64,000 nt of DNA from Fodinibius salsisoli. GTDB lineage: Bacteria > Bacteroidota > Rhodothermia > Balneolales > Balneolaceae. Below, in pieces: positions 34,425 through 43,632 of the stretch (position 1 is the first letter of the stretch; every line of letters begins with the position of its first letter). The DNA lies in the NCBI RefSeq assembly GCF_026229185.1, contig NZ_JAGGJA010000004.1:1-64000 (forward strand), read 5' to 3'. The notes below the pieces were generated by a model. The model made no database searches, was not told the DNA's origin, and saw only the letters and a list, made by a program, of their open reading frames with translations. The position numbers were made by a program, and so were the translations under genes.

Positions 34425-34650
34425 GTCATTTCGTCCGCCAGCTGGGGGATCAGAATCTCATAGACCTTTGGCAGCTTTTCAAAGGAGATCCTGAATCCCG
34501 AATTCTCGGTAGATGATAAGCTTAGTTTTGCATAAGCCCTTCCAAATAGTTTGGTATCAGCCGGTATGTCTGGCTATCAATTTTTTACGGATTAACCGAT
34601 CAAAAACAATATGCCTGCAGCAAGAAGTGTTCTGTAGAGCCGCCTGATAA

Positions 34651-35841
34651 TTAGGGGCTGAGAGTTCCTCGGATGCCTAACTCGAGGCCGCGCAGTTCAG
34701 CGAGTCCACGCAGGCGGCCCAACCCCGAGTAGCCGGGATAAGATTCTCTGCTGAGATCATCCAGCAGCCGGTGACCGTGATCCGGGCGCATGGGTATAGC
34801 CAGATCTTCTCTGCCATTTGCTTGCCGGCGTTCCTGCTCTTCAATAAGCGCCCGCATAACATGGTACATACCGGCATCACCTTCAAGATGGCGAGCTTCC
34901 TGAAAGCTGCCGTCGTCATCGCGTTTTACACTACGAAGGTGGATAAAGTTGATGCGGTGCCCCAGTCGTTTGATCATACCAGCTAAGTCATTATCTGCTC
35001 GCCCACCATAGGAGCCGGTGCAGAAGGTCAATCCATTGTAGGGGGAGTCAACAGCCTGGAGTAATGAAGAGGCGTCTTCTTCTGTGCTCACAATGCGCGG
35101 AAGGCCAAATAGGGAGAAGGGAGGGTCATCCGGATGGATAGCCATGCGCACCTTATGCTCTTCGGCCACCGGTATAATTTCTTCAAGAAAATAATGAAGA
35201 TGTGACCTCAGCTTCTGTTCATCAATATCCTGATAACTGTCGAGTTGTGCCTGGAACTTCTTGAGGGTCATCTTTTCATCGCCGGGTAATCCCAGCAGGA
35301 TGGTATCTGTTAATTCTGCGATTTCATCCTCTGAAAGGGAATCAAAATAATCTTTAGCTCTGGATTGTTGGTCCGCTGAATAAAGATCCTCAGCTCCTTT
35401 GCGTTTTAGGATAAAGAGTTCAAATGCCGCAAAAGCCGTCATATCAAAACGGAGCGCGGTGCTGCCATCATCGAGCGGATGGTTCAGGTCAGTACGCGTC
35501 CAGTCAGTGAGGGGCATAAAGTTGTAGCAGACGGTGTGGATATCGCATTCCGCCAAGTTCCGAATAGACTGCTTATAATTTTCGATATACGTTTTATACT
35601 CTCCGGTCTGGCGTTTGATATCCTCATGTACGGGGATACTTTCTACCACTGACCATTGCAGTCCGGCCTCCTCAATCTGTTGCTTTCGCTCTTTAATATC
35701 TTTAACAGGCCAAACCTCACCATGAGGAATGTGGTGGAGTGCTGAAACAATACCTGTTGCCCCGGTCTGCTTGATATCAGAAAGGGGAATAGTGTCATAG
35801 GATCCAAACCAGCGCCATGTTTGCTCAAAGTGCATTGTCAT
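34651..35841 (-). CDS. uxuA: Mannonate dehydratase
   Basis: A 396-residue TIM-barrel enzyme that dehydrates D-mannonate to 2-keto-3-deoxy-D-gluconate (KDG). Family features: [98 protein letters not shown] and PMRPDHGHR, which include the metal-binding His/Asp/Cys and catalytic residues of UxuA. Length is normal. It is the last gene of the uronate operon. Its partner reductase in the operon looks like UxaB (tagaturonate reductase) rather than a fructuronate reductase, which leaves the branch used unclear. Confidence 0.95.
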   Translation of the reverse strand: MTMHFEQTWRWFGSYDTIPLSDIKQTGATGIVSALHHIPHGEVWPVKDIKERKQQIEEAGLQWSVVESIPVHEDIKRQTGEYKTYIENYKQSIRNLAECDIHTVCYNFMPLTDWTRTDLNHPLDDGSTALRFDMTAFAAFELFILKRKGAEDLYSADQQSRAKDYFDSLSEDEIAELTDTILLGLPGDEKMTLKKFQAQLDSYQDIDEQKLRSHLHYFLEEIIPVAEEHKVRMAIHPDDPPFSLFGLPRIVSTEEDASSLLQAVDSPYNGLTFCTGSYGGRADNDLAGMIKRLGHRINFIHLRSVKRDDDGSFQEARHLEGDAGMYHVMRALIEEQERRQANGREDLAIPMRPDHGHRLLDDLSRESYPGYSGLGRLRGLAELRGLELGIRGTLSP

Positions 35842-35913
35842 ATAATTTTATTGAAAATAAATAGGCACGCAGAAAATTACTCTGGTGCCTATCACTGGCA
35901 AATAATACAATTT

Positions 35914-37359
35914 TTAGCCATCAATTTCCTGAATTGTTGAAGCAACGCCATTTTCCAGGATACCAGACACATAATTCGCGGTCTTCGCTGTAAGGCCGGG
36001 TATATCATCCAGATTTTGATCCCAGAATGAAGTTGTACTCAGAATTTTTTGTACGGTTTCTTCTACGCTCTCTGCAGACCAGGCTTCTTTTATAGAAGCA
36101 ATAATTGCTTCCGAATCGTTGAGTGGGATTGGCTCTCCGTTCCATTCACCTTTGTAGAAGCAGAGCAAGGCCGCCAGTGCAAAAGTAAGTCGGTGGGGGA
36201 GTTCTCCCTTTATCTCGTGGTATTTAAGCAATGAGGGAAGCACTCGAACCTTATATTTTGAAATCGAATTGAGCGCAATAGCACTCAGCTCATGCTTAAT
36301 ATATGGATTGTAAAATCGTTCGAGTATGTCATCCGCAAATTCCCGGAGCTCATCTTCTGGAAAATCGAGTGTGGGTATAATTTCCTGGTAGAGCTCTTCC
36401 TGAAGGAAAGGCCCCACAATCTCGTCATCCACTGCGTCTTTAACCGTGCGGTTACCGTGCAAATACCCTACGGGTACCATGCTGGTATGTAAGCCGTTAA
36501 GAATACGGACTTTACGCGTGCGATAGGGAGTGAGATCATCTACAAAGCGAACATTAAGTCCTGCTTCTCTGAATGGAAGTCGCTCTTCCAGACTATCCGG
36601 ACCTTCAATAACCCAGAGATGAAAATATTCACCAGCTACAATCAGGTTATCATCAAACCCTATCTCTTCTTTAAGATCGTCTGCCCGTTCTTTGGGATAT
36701 CCGGGTACGATACGGTCAACCAGCGTATTGCAGAAGGTACAGTGGGTATCAACCCAGTTGTAGAAGTCTTCCCCGGTAGACCATAGCTCAGCATATTGGA
36801 GTATAAATTCCTTAAGCTTGTCTCCATTGCGATCAATAAGCTCACAAGGTATGATGACGGGTGCAGTATCGGGATCGCCATCAAAATGGTTGAACCGATG
36901 ATGGAGCAGGGCCGTCAGTTTCGCCGGGAAGCTGCTGGGAATTTCTTCGTAGGAGGTATCATTTTCATCAAAAGAGATACCTGCTTCAGTGGTATTGGAT
37001 ACAATAAATTCCAGATCCAGGTTCTCACCAAGGGCGAGATATTCCTCATAATTTTCATAAGGGTTAATTCCCCCTTTGACGGATGTGATCAACCGTTTTT
37101 CAGTATGAGGAGAACCGTCTTTCATGCCTTCAAGTAGCACATGGTAAAGCCCGTCCTGTTTTTCGAGCACATCTACCATACCGTGGGGTATGGGCTGGAT
37201 GATATTAATATTACCTTCGAAAGAAGTTTTTTCATTAAGAATATCGATTTGCCAATCGACAAAGGCACGCAAGAAGTTGCCTTCTCCAAATTGTAAAACT
37301 TTATCAGAAGCAGGAGCTGCATTTACATCAGCCGTAGTTCTATTCAAGGGTTTAGGCAT
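35914..37359 (-). CDS. uxaB: Tagaturonate reductase (altronate oxidoreductase)
   Basis: A 481-residue NAD-dependent enzyme of the mannitol dehydrogenase superfamily. It matches UxaB closely: VLQFGEGNFLRAFVDWQIDI at the nucleotide site, FIVSNTTEAGISFDEND, PAKLTALLHHRFNHFDGD, IIPCELIDRNGDKLKEFIL, FCNTLVDRIVPGYP, LNGLHTSMVPVGYLHGN, and NPYIKHELSAIALNSISKY. The catalytic Lys sits in RTRKVRILNG. It reduces D-tagaturonate to D-altronate; UxuB-type fructuronate reductases have a different start. Altronate would need UxaA, which is not in this window. Encoded between dctM and uxuA. Confidence 0.9.
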   Translation of the reverse strand: MPKPLNRTTADVNAAPASDKVLQFGEGNFLRAFVDWQIDILNEKTSFEGNINIIQPIPHGMVDVLEKQDGLYHVLLEGMKDGSPHTEKRLITSVKGGINPYENYEEYLALGENLDLEFIVSNTTEAGISFDENDTSYEEIPSSFPAKLTALLHHRFNHFDGDPDTAPVIIPCELIDRNGDKLKEFILQYAELWSTGEDFYNWVDTHCTFCNTLVDRIVPGYPKERADDLKEEIGFDDNLIVAGEYFHLWVIEGPDSLEERLPFREAGLNVRFVDDLTPYRTRKVRILNGLHTSMVPVGYLHGNRTVKDAVDDEIVGPFLQEELYQEIIPTLDFPEDELREFADDILERFYNPYIKHELSAIALNSISKYKVRVLPSLLKYHEIKGELPHRLTFALAALLCFYKGEWNGEPIPLNDSEAIIASIKEAWSAESVEETVQKILSTTSFWDQNLDDIPGLTAKTANYVSGILENGVASTIQEIDG

Positions 37360-37395
37360 AGCAATCGTATTTATAAATTAGATAAAATCGTGTGT

Positions 37396-38691
37396 TTAAA
37401 AGCCAAAGAAGTTTGGCAGCCAAAGGCTAAGTTGTGGGAAAAAGGTAACCAGCAGCAGGGCCACAACCATAGCCAGAAACAGCGGCAACAATGGTTTGAC
37501 CAGTTTAGCAATGGTCGTTTTAGCAACACTTGCGCCCACAAAGAGGACCGATCCCACTGGCGGAGTACATAGCCCGATACATAGATTAAGAATCATAATA
37601 ATGCCAAAGTGGATGGGATCCATGCCCATCTCGGTGACGATAGGCAGGAATATAGGCGTGAAAATAAGCACCGCCGGGGTCATATCCATGAAGGTACCGA
37701 CAAACAAAAGAATAAAATTAATCATCAATAAGATGATGATCGGATTGTCACTAAGTCCCAGCAGAGCGGCACTTACGGACTGTGGAATATTTTCGAACGA
37801 CATCACCCAAGACATACCAATTGAGGTTCCGATCAGGAGGAGTACAACAGCAGTAGTCTTAACGGCATTTTCAAAAATTCCAGGCAGCTGCTTTGCAGAT
37901 AACTCTTTATAATAAAAGCCGAGAATTAAGGTGTAGAGTACAGCAATAGCTGAGGCCTCGGTAGCGGTAAAAATTCCAATGACGATACCTCCAATCACAA
38001 TAATCAATAAAAGTAAAGAGGGGATGGCATCGATAAAGCTGCGGGTTAACTCTTTAAAGGGCACTCGTTCACCCGTTGGATAGTTTTTCTTTTTGGCCCA
38101 AATTGCAGAGACGCCCATCAGGAGGAGTCCGGTAATAATACCCGGTATATAGCCCGCAAGGAACAGAGCAGCGATGGATACACCACCACTTGCCAGGGAA
38201 TAGATAATGAGGATATTTGAAGGGGGGATAAGGAGTCCGGTTGTAGCTGAGGTGATATTAACGGCAGCCCCAAATTCTTTGGAGTAGCCCTCTTCTTCCA
38301 TACGAGGGCCTAAAATACTTCCCACAGCCGTAGCCGCGGCCATAGCTGAGCCAGCTACTGCTCCAAACAACATGGCAGCCACAACATTTACATGAGCCAG
38401 TCCACCGGGCAGTGAGCCCATGAGATTTTTGGCGAATTTAATAAGCCTGGGTGCAATGCCGCCACTGTTCATTATCTGGCCTGCCAGAACAAAGAACGGA
38501 ATGGCCAGCAGAGTAAAGCTGTCAAGGCTGGTACCAATTCGCTGTGCCATCGTTGTAAAAGCTGATAGCGACTCAATACTTAGCATCATCGTTACCAGGC
38601 TTGAAGCTCCAATACTCCAGGCAATGGGAACTCCGATCGCTAATAAACTCAGAAAACTAAATACCAACACTAAAACATCAAAGACTTCCAT
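37396..38691 (-). CDS. dctM: TRAP transporter large permease
   Basis: A 431-residue DctM subunit with about 12 hydrophobic segments. Typical stretches are FFVLAGQIMNSGGIAPRLI, GGLAHVNVVAAMLFGAVAGS, ATTGLLIPPSNILIIYSLAS and IHFGIIMILNLCIGLCTPPV. With DctQ and DctP it imports an organic acid, here probably galacturonate or glucuronate, using the Na+ gradient. The Na+-driven type suits a salt-adapted cell and replaces the ExuT-type MFS carriers used in many uronate operons. Confidence 0.95.
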   Translation of the reverse strand: MEVFDVLVLVFSFLSLLAIGVPIAWSIGASSLVTMMLSIESLSAFTTMAQRIGTSLDSFTLLAIPFFVLAGQIMNSGGIAPRLIKFAKNLMGSLPGGLAHVNVVAAMLFGAVAGSAMAAATAVGSILGPRMEEEGYSKEFGAAVNITSATTGLLIPPSNILIIYSLASGGVSIAALFLAGYIPGIITGLLLMGVSAIWAKKKNYPTGERVPFKELTRSFIDAIPSLLLLIIVIGGIVIGIFTATEASAIAVLYTLILGFYYKELSAKQLPGIFENAVKTTAVVLLLIGTSIGMSWVMSFENIPQSVSAALLGLSDNPIIILLMINFILLFVGTFMDMTPAVLIFTPIFLPIVTEMGMDPIHFGIIMILNLCIGLCTPPVGSVLFVGASVAKTTIAKLVKPLLPLFLAMVVALLLVTFFPQLSLWLPNFFGF

Positions 38692-38702
38692 AATCCCTAA
38701 AT

Positions 38703-39206
38703 CTAAATATTTTCTTTAACCGGTGACGTTGAATCAGAATCAACAGGCTGCTGTTGCAGCTGAATAAAGTCTAAAACTTTATAATAGCAGATGAGTAACC
38801 CACTGACAGGCAGGATGAGATAGACATAAGCCAGCGGAATTTGAAGGGCCGCAGAGGTTTGATTAAGAATATAACTGATATATACGAGCTGCCCTCCGCC
38901 AATAATAAGGGCCACAATCACAAAAAGAATGATAATCAGGTTAATACCGATCTGTAATTTGCGTTTGTTTTCTCCCTCTAACTTTCGAGGAAGCAAATCA
39001 ATGGCGAGGTGCCCATTCTCCCCGGAGATGTAGGCAGCTCCCAGCATCCCAATCCAAATAAGTAAAAAACGGGCCAGCTCTTCGGTAAAGGTGCTTGCTT
39101 CTCCCATAACATAGCGGGTAAAAACCTGCCAGAGTACACACACCAGCATGATCCCCATCAACAATGACAGGAAGGATCCTACGAACTTATTGATGTTCTT
39201 TTTCAT
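38703..39206 (-). CDS. dctQ: TRAP transporter small permease
   Basis: A 167-residue DctQ subunit with four hydrophobic helices. The conserved TEELARFLLIWIGMLGAAY motif and ENGHLAIDLL are present. It bridges DctM and the binding protein. Encoded 11 bp upstream of dctM on the same transcript. Confidence 0.93.
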   Translation of the reverse strand: MKKNINKFVGSFLSLLMGIMLVCVLWQVFTRYVMGEASTFTEELARFLLIWIGMLGAAYISGENGHLAIDLLPRKLEGENKRKLQIGINLIIILFVIVALIIGGGQLVYISYILNQTSAALQIPLAYVYLILPVSGLLICYYKVLDFIQLQQQPVDSDSTSPVKENI

Positions 39207-39223
39207 AACATTATACCTAATAC

Positions 39224-40216
39224 CTATGGTTGAACTTGACGGATACGTTCAGCTAAATCGTATAATTCAGGATTACTTTCCTGTATCTGGTCATAAATCG
39301 GTTGCGTCATTTCCATGAAAGGCTCTTTGTCTGGTCGATTTATTTCTACTCCTGCTTCTTTTACAACTTCCAGTGCTTCTTTTTCAGCATCAGCCCACAA
39401 TTCACGCTGATGGATCGCCGATTCATCGGCTGCCTCTTGCAGCCACTGTTGCTCTTGTTCGCTAAGCTTATCCCATGTCTTGGTTCCAATTAAAAGAATA
39501 TCCGGAACGGCGGTATGCTCATTCAAACTGTAAAATTTACAAACTTCATAGTGCCGGGAGGTATGAAAAGAAGGGGGATTATTTTCAGCCCCATCCACAA
39601 TGCCCTGTTGAAGTGCTGAGTAGAGCTCGCCCCAGGAAATTGGGGTAGGAGAGCCGCCTAAATTGTTTACCAGTGAAATAGCCATCGCACTTTCCTGAAC
39701 CCGTACCTTAAGTCCCTGAAGGTCTTCAGGCGTTTCAATGGGTTTGGATTTTGTGTAAAAGCTTCGAAAACCAGCATCGTAATACGTTAACCCTCGTAAC
39801 CAGAATTGTTCAGGCTCCTGGAGTAGATTTTTACCTATTTGGCTATCAAAGACTTCAAATTTATGTTGATCGTCTCGGAATAGGTAGGGAAGACTAAAGA
39901 CCCTGATTTTGGGAGCGAAATTTTCTAATACAGCAGCTGATACTTTGGTGATATCCAAACTACCAATTTGGAGGAGCTCCAAGAGCTCTCTCTCTGAACC
40001 AAGTTGCTGGCTGGGATAGATTTTGATTTCAAGCTTTCCCTTTGATCGCTCTTTGACCTTTTCAGCCATAAATTCCATCGCCTTATGGACAGGATGCGTA
40101 ATATCCAGTCCATGACCAAGGCGAAGAGTCTTGACATTGGTATCTTGTTCACAACTACCAATAAAAAGGATGAGAAAACTGAGGATTGCTATCGAGAAAT
40201 ATTTCCGAAAAGTCAT
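39224..40216 (-). CDS. dctP: TRAP transporter substrate-binding lipoprotein
   Basis: A 330-residue DctP-family binding protein. The signal ends in FLILFIGSC, a lipobox, so it is membrane-anchored rather than free in the periplasm as in Proteobacteria. Family motifs: LRLGHGLDITHPVHKAMEFM, QLGSERELLELLQIGSLDI, LKVRVQESAMAI with the carboxylate-binding Arg, and QQGIVDGAENNPPSF. Placement between eda and dctQ points to hexuronate as ligand; this is context, not sequence proof. Confidence 0.93.
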   Translation of the reverse strand: MTFRKYFSIAILSFLILFIGSCEQDTNVKTLRLGHGLDITHPVHKAMEFMAEKVKERSKGKLEIKIYPSQQLGSERELLELLQIGSLDITKVSAAVLENFAPKIRVFSLPYLFRDDQHKFEVFDSQIGKNLLQEPEQFWLRGLTYYDAGFRSFYTKSKPIETPEDLQGLKVRVQESAMAISLVNNLGGSPTPISWGELYSALQQGIVDGAENNPPSFHTSRHYEVCKFYSLNEHTAVPDILLIGTKTWDKLSEQEQQWLQEAADESAIHQRELWADAEKEALEVVKEAGVEINRPDKEPFMEMTQPIYDQIQESNPELYDLAERIRQVQP

Positions 40217-40218
40217 CG

Positions 40219-40893
40219 TCAGTTATCCTCTTTTATTTCTTTAATAAGCTGGAGTGTATCCTGAACATGGTCTTGCAGTCCGTCGTAGTCGCGGTCTTTC
40301 AAGAACTGTTTGGTCACCAGCTTTGAGCCCATTCCCACGCAGGTAGCGCCGGCTTCGAACCAGCCTCGCAGGTTGTCCTCCTCAGCGGTTACTCCGCCGG
40401 TTGGCATAATGGATGTCCACGGGCACGGACCGGTAACGGCCTTCACAAAGCCGGGGCCCAGCTGGCTGCCGGGGAAAGCTTTGACAATTTCGGCCCCGAG
40501 CTCTTCTGCCCGGTTAATTTCGGTCAATGTCCCGCAACCGGCTGCCCACATCACCTTTCGGCGGTTGCAGGTCCGGGCTACATCTTCTTTTAGCATGGGA
40601 GTAACCACAAAGTTAGCTCCCAACTGCATGTACTGAGCGGCAGTGGCCCCATCAACCACGGATCCAACTCCCAGGATCATCTTCGGGAGTTCACGGGCGG
40701 CAAACTTGTTAAGCTCACCAAATACTTCGTGTGCAAAGTCGCCCCGGTTGGTAAACTCCAGCAACCGGGCTCCACCTTGATAACAGGCGGTTAGAACTTC
40801 TTTAGCAACTTCAACATCCTGATGGTAAAACAGCGGAACAAGGCCGGTTTCGGCCATAACACTGGCTACCTCTATACGTGAAAATCGTGCCAT
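40219..40893 (-). CDS. eda: KDPG / KHG aldolase
   Basis: A 224-residue class I aldolase that splits 2-keto-3-deoxy-6-phosphogluconate into pyruvate and glyceraldehyde-3-phosphate. Motifs: GLVPLFYHQDVEVAKEV, LLEFTNRGDFAHEVF with the catalytic Glu region, LGVGSVVDGATAAQYMQLGA, FVVTPML, AAGCGTLTEI, IVKAFPGS with the Schiff-base Lys, and IMPTGGV. It follows kdgK and ends 2 bp before dctP. Final step of the uronate route. Confidence 0.93.
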   Translation of the reverse strand: MARFSRIEVASVMAETGLVPLFYHQDVEVAKEVLTACYQGGARLLEFTNRGDFAHEVFGELNKFAARELPKMILGVGSVVDGATAAQYMQLGANFVVTPMLKEDVARTCNRRKVMWAAGCGTLTEINRAEELGAEIVKAFPGSQLGPGFVKAVTGPCPWTSIMPTGGVTAEEDNLRGWFEAGATCVGMGSKLVTKQFLKDRDYDGLQDHVQDTLQLIKEIKEDN

Positions 40894-40923
40894 AATATTG
40901 CGTCAGTCTTTAGAAAATTACGG

Positions 40924-41958
40924 TTATCGAGAGACGCGTCCAGAGGCGTCGCCTTCCATGAGTTTTTCAACCTCAGCCACTGTCGACAGATTGGCATCTC
41001 CATAGATGGTATGTTTCAGACAGGAGGCAGCCACGGCAAATTCAAGCGCCTGTTGGTCACTCTCGTAGGTCATTAGTCCGTAGATGAGTCCGCCCATGAA
41101 GGAGTCTCCACCACCTACACGATCTACAATATGCGTAATTTGGTAGGTAGGCGCCTCTAAAAACTCGTCTCCATTGTAAAGAACGCCAGACCAGCTGTTA
41201 TGTGAAGCACTTATGGATCCCCGGAGGGTTGTAATCACTTTTTGGGCACGCGGGAATCGCTCCATGAGGGCCTCGCAAGTAGCTCGATAGGCTTCCGCTT
41301 CCACTGAATCGCCTTGGGTGACGTCCACCGTATCGGGGTGTATTCCAAAATGTTTTTCAGCATCTTCCTCGTTACCCAGAATCACATCACACCCTTCCAC
41401 AAGTTCGGGCATTACCTCGCCAGGTTCTTTGCCATAATTCCACAATTTGGCGCGGTAGTTTAGATCCGTAGAAACTGTTACCCCGAGCTCGTTCGCTGCT
41501 TGGATCGCTTCTAAACAGACATCGGCGGCTCCTTGAGAAAGCGCAGGAGTGATGCCGGTCCAGTGGAACCAACCCGCATCGTCAAAGACTTTCTCCCAGT
41601 CGATAGTGCCTTTCTCAATGGTAGAGATAGCAGAATGAGCCCGATCATATACAACTTTACTTCCGCGGCTGACGGCTCCGGTCTCCAGGAAATAAATGCC
41701 AAGTCGTTCACCGCCCCAGGCAATATTATCAGTACCAACGCCTCGCTTGCGCATTTCCATCATCGCGCAGTGGCCCAGGTCATTGTCGGGCAGGCGGGTT
41801 ACAAAATCCACGGGAACGCCGTAGTTGGCCAATGATACAGCCACATTAGATTCTCCGCCCCCATAGATGACATCAAAAGAGCTGGCTTGTGAAAACCGCA
41901 GTTTGCCTGGTGGAGACAGCCGCAGCATAATTTCTCCAAACGTTATTGCTTTTTGCAT
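40924..41958 (-). CDS. kdgK: 2-keto-3-deoxygluconate kinase (PfkB family)
   Basis: A 344-residue PfkB sugar kinase. The N-terminal GEIMLRLSPPGKLRF and GGGESNVAVSLANYG, the middle WFHWTGITPALS, and the C-terminal anion hole and catalytic base DRVGGGDSFMGGLIYGL are clear. With eda next door, phosphorylation of KDG to KDPG is the natural reading. It lies 24 bp after uxaC. Confidence 0.93.
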   Translation of the reverse strand: MQKAITFGEIMLRLSPPGKLRFSQASSFDVIYGGGESNVAVSLANYGVPVDFVTRLPDNDLGHCAMMEMRKRGVGTDNIAWGGERLGIYFLETGAVSRGSKVVYDRAHSAISTIEKGTIDWEKVFDDAGWFHWTGITPALSQGAADVCLEAIQAANELGVTVSTDLNYRAKLWNYGKEPGEVMPELVEGCDVILGNEEDAEKHFGIHPDTVDVTQGDSVEAEAYRATCEALMERFPRAQKVITTLRGSISASHNSWSGVLYNGDEFLEAPTYQITHIVDRVGGGDSFMGGLIYGLMTYESDQQALEFAVAASCLKHTIYGDANLSTVAEVEKLMEGDASGRVSR

Positions 41959-41982
41959 GATAGTAAGTTGTTTTTGAATTGA

Positions 41983-43383
41983 TTAGAAGTTGAAATATTC
42001 TTCTGCGTTGTTGTAGCAAATATCTGAGACAATTTTACCCAGCCATTCAATATCATTGGGCAATAGTCCTTTATCGACGTCTTCACCGATAAGATTACAT
42101 AAGATACGGCGAAAGTAGTCATGGCGTGGGTAGGACAGGAAGCTACGCGAGTCCGTAAGCATTCCGACAAAGCAACTCAACAGCCCTAAGTTAGACAGCG
42201 CGTTAATCTGCTTTTCCATACCATCTTTTTGATCCAGGAACCACCAGGCTGACCCAAATTGCATTTTTCCTTTGGTTGACCCATCGTTGAAGTTGCCGAT
42301 CATTGAGGCCATAACTTCATTGTCACTGGGATTCAAATTATAAAGGATGGTTTTAGCCAGCTGGTCGGTTGAATCAAGTTCATTTAAAAATTTTGCAAGC
42401 GTCTGGCTCTGAGAAAAGTCTCCAATCGAATCAAAGCCGGTGTCGGGACCCAATTGGCGCATCATACGATCATTGGTATTGCGTAAGGCACCAAGATGGT
42501 ATTGCTGTACCCAGTTTCTGCTTTCATACATTTTACCGAGCTCGAGCATTATATAATAGGACAAGCTGTAAGCCTGGCTCTTACTGAGGTTATCACCGCC
42601 CCGAACCTGGTCAAAAGCATTACTCAATTCTTCTGTAGTAGCTTCAGCATAGTAAATTTTTTCAACGCCATGATCTGCCAGGCGGCACCCTTGGGTATGA
42701 AAATAGTCTATACGCGCTTCCAGTGCACTTAACAAGTCCTCAAGGTTGTTGATGGAAATATCGCTGACCTCTTCGAGCTTGTCCAAATAGGTATTATATC
42801 CCTGAACATCATCAAACGAATAGGCCTTATCGGGGCGAAAAGCAGGTATTACTTTGGTGCCGAAAGGATCTTCTTTTATTTTCTTATGATGCTCCAGAGA
42901 ATCTACCGGATCATCCGTTGTACAAATTGTTTTGACATTATTTTTCTCTATCAGGCTTTGCGTGCTAAAAGAGGGTTTTTGCAGTAATGCGGTACATTCA
43001 TCGTAAATTTGTTCACCGGTATCAGCATCCAGTAATTCATCCACATCAAAATAGCTCTGAAGCTCCATGTGGGTCCAGTGATAGAGCGGATTACGAACCG
43101 TATATGGGACCGTTTCTGCCCATTTCATGAATTTTTCTTTATCGGGAGCATCACCGGTAATGTATTTCTCGTCGATGCCGAGCGTGCGCATCGCTCTCCA
43201 TTTATAATGGTCCCCATCCAACCAAATATTTGTGAGGTTATCAAAATTTTTATCAGTGGCAATTTCGTCAGGGGGAAGGTGGCAGTGATAATCGATAATT
43301 GGGCAAGATGCTGCGTATTCGTGATAAAGTTTTTCAGCAGCTTTCGATTCTAGTAAAAAGTTTTTGGATAAAAAGGAGCTCAT
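41983..43383 (-). CDS. uxaC: Uronate (glucuronate/galacturonate) isomerase
   Basis: A 466-residue UxaC that interconverts galacturonate/tagaturonate and glucuronate/fructuronate. Motifs: IIDYHCHLPPDEIA (metal-binding HxH), NIWLDGDHYKWRAMRTLG, NPLYHWTHMELQSYF, CTTDDPVDSLEHHK, HLGALRNTNDRMMRQLGPDTG and SCFVGMLTDSRSFLSYPRHDYFRR. First gene of the operon that runs to 34651. Promoter and LacI-type operator lie directly upstream (43402-43445). Confidence 0.96.
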   Translation of the reverse strand: MSSFLSKNFLLESKAAEKLYHEYAASCPIIDYHCHLPPDEIATDKNFDNLTNIWLDGDHYKWRAMRTLGIDEKYITGDAPDKEKFMKWAETVPYTVRNPLYHWTHMELQSYFDVDELLDADTGEQIYDECTALLQKPSFSTQSLIEKNNVKTICTTDDPVDSLEHHKKIKEDPFGTKVIPAFRPDKAYSFDDVQGYNTYLDKLEEVSDISINNLEDLLSALEARIDYFHTQGCRLADHGVEKIYYAEATTEELSNAFDQVRGGDNLSKSQAYSLSYYIMLELGKMYESRNWVQQYHLGALRNTNDRMMRQLGPDTGFDSIGDFSQSQTLAKFLNELDSTDQLAKTILYNLNPSDNEVMASMIGNFNDGSTKGKMQFGSAWWFLDQKDGMEKQINALSNLGLLSCFVGMLTDSRSFLSYPRHDYFRRILCNLIGEDVDKGLLPNDIEWLGKIVSDICYNNAEEYFNF

Positions 43384-43401
43384 ATGAATTATTTTTGTAT
43401 G

Positions 43402-43445
43402 TGCAATCGATTGCGCAATTAAGGGATTATAAATAATTAATTCAA
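43402..43445 (-). promoter_or_regulatory. Promoter and LacI-family operator of the uxaC operon
   Basis: On the minus strand TTG (43445-43443), a 19-bp spacer and CTTAATTG (43423-43416) form a Bacteroidota-type -33/-7 promoter. The operator CGCAATCGATTGCA (43415-43402) follows at once, so a bound repressor would cover the transcription start. The uxaC ATG is 18 bp further on. Confidence 0.75.
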
Positions 43446-43564
43446 CCGGAAAATATTTTCTTTCACTATATAGTTCATATCCCTGCTTTATTCCTAAGGG
43501 CTGGAGATTATGTTTTTTTTATAGAGATTGCAAGATTATTACGGGGATTGCAAAAAGGAGGGAG

Positions 43565-43607
43565 AAAAAAGCCTGGAGGGATCGATAAACTTGTGACTTC
43601 CAAGCCT
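43565..43607 (-). terminator. Intrinsic terminator of the lacI-family gene
   Basis: On the minus strand GGCTTGGA (43606-43599) pairs with TCCAGGCT (43577-43570) with two G-U pairs, followed by a run of six T. It separates the regulator gene from the uxaC operon. Confidence 0.75.
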
Positions 43608-43632
43608 ATTTAGGGCAGTTAAAGGACGACAG

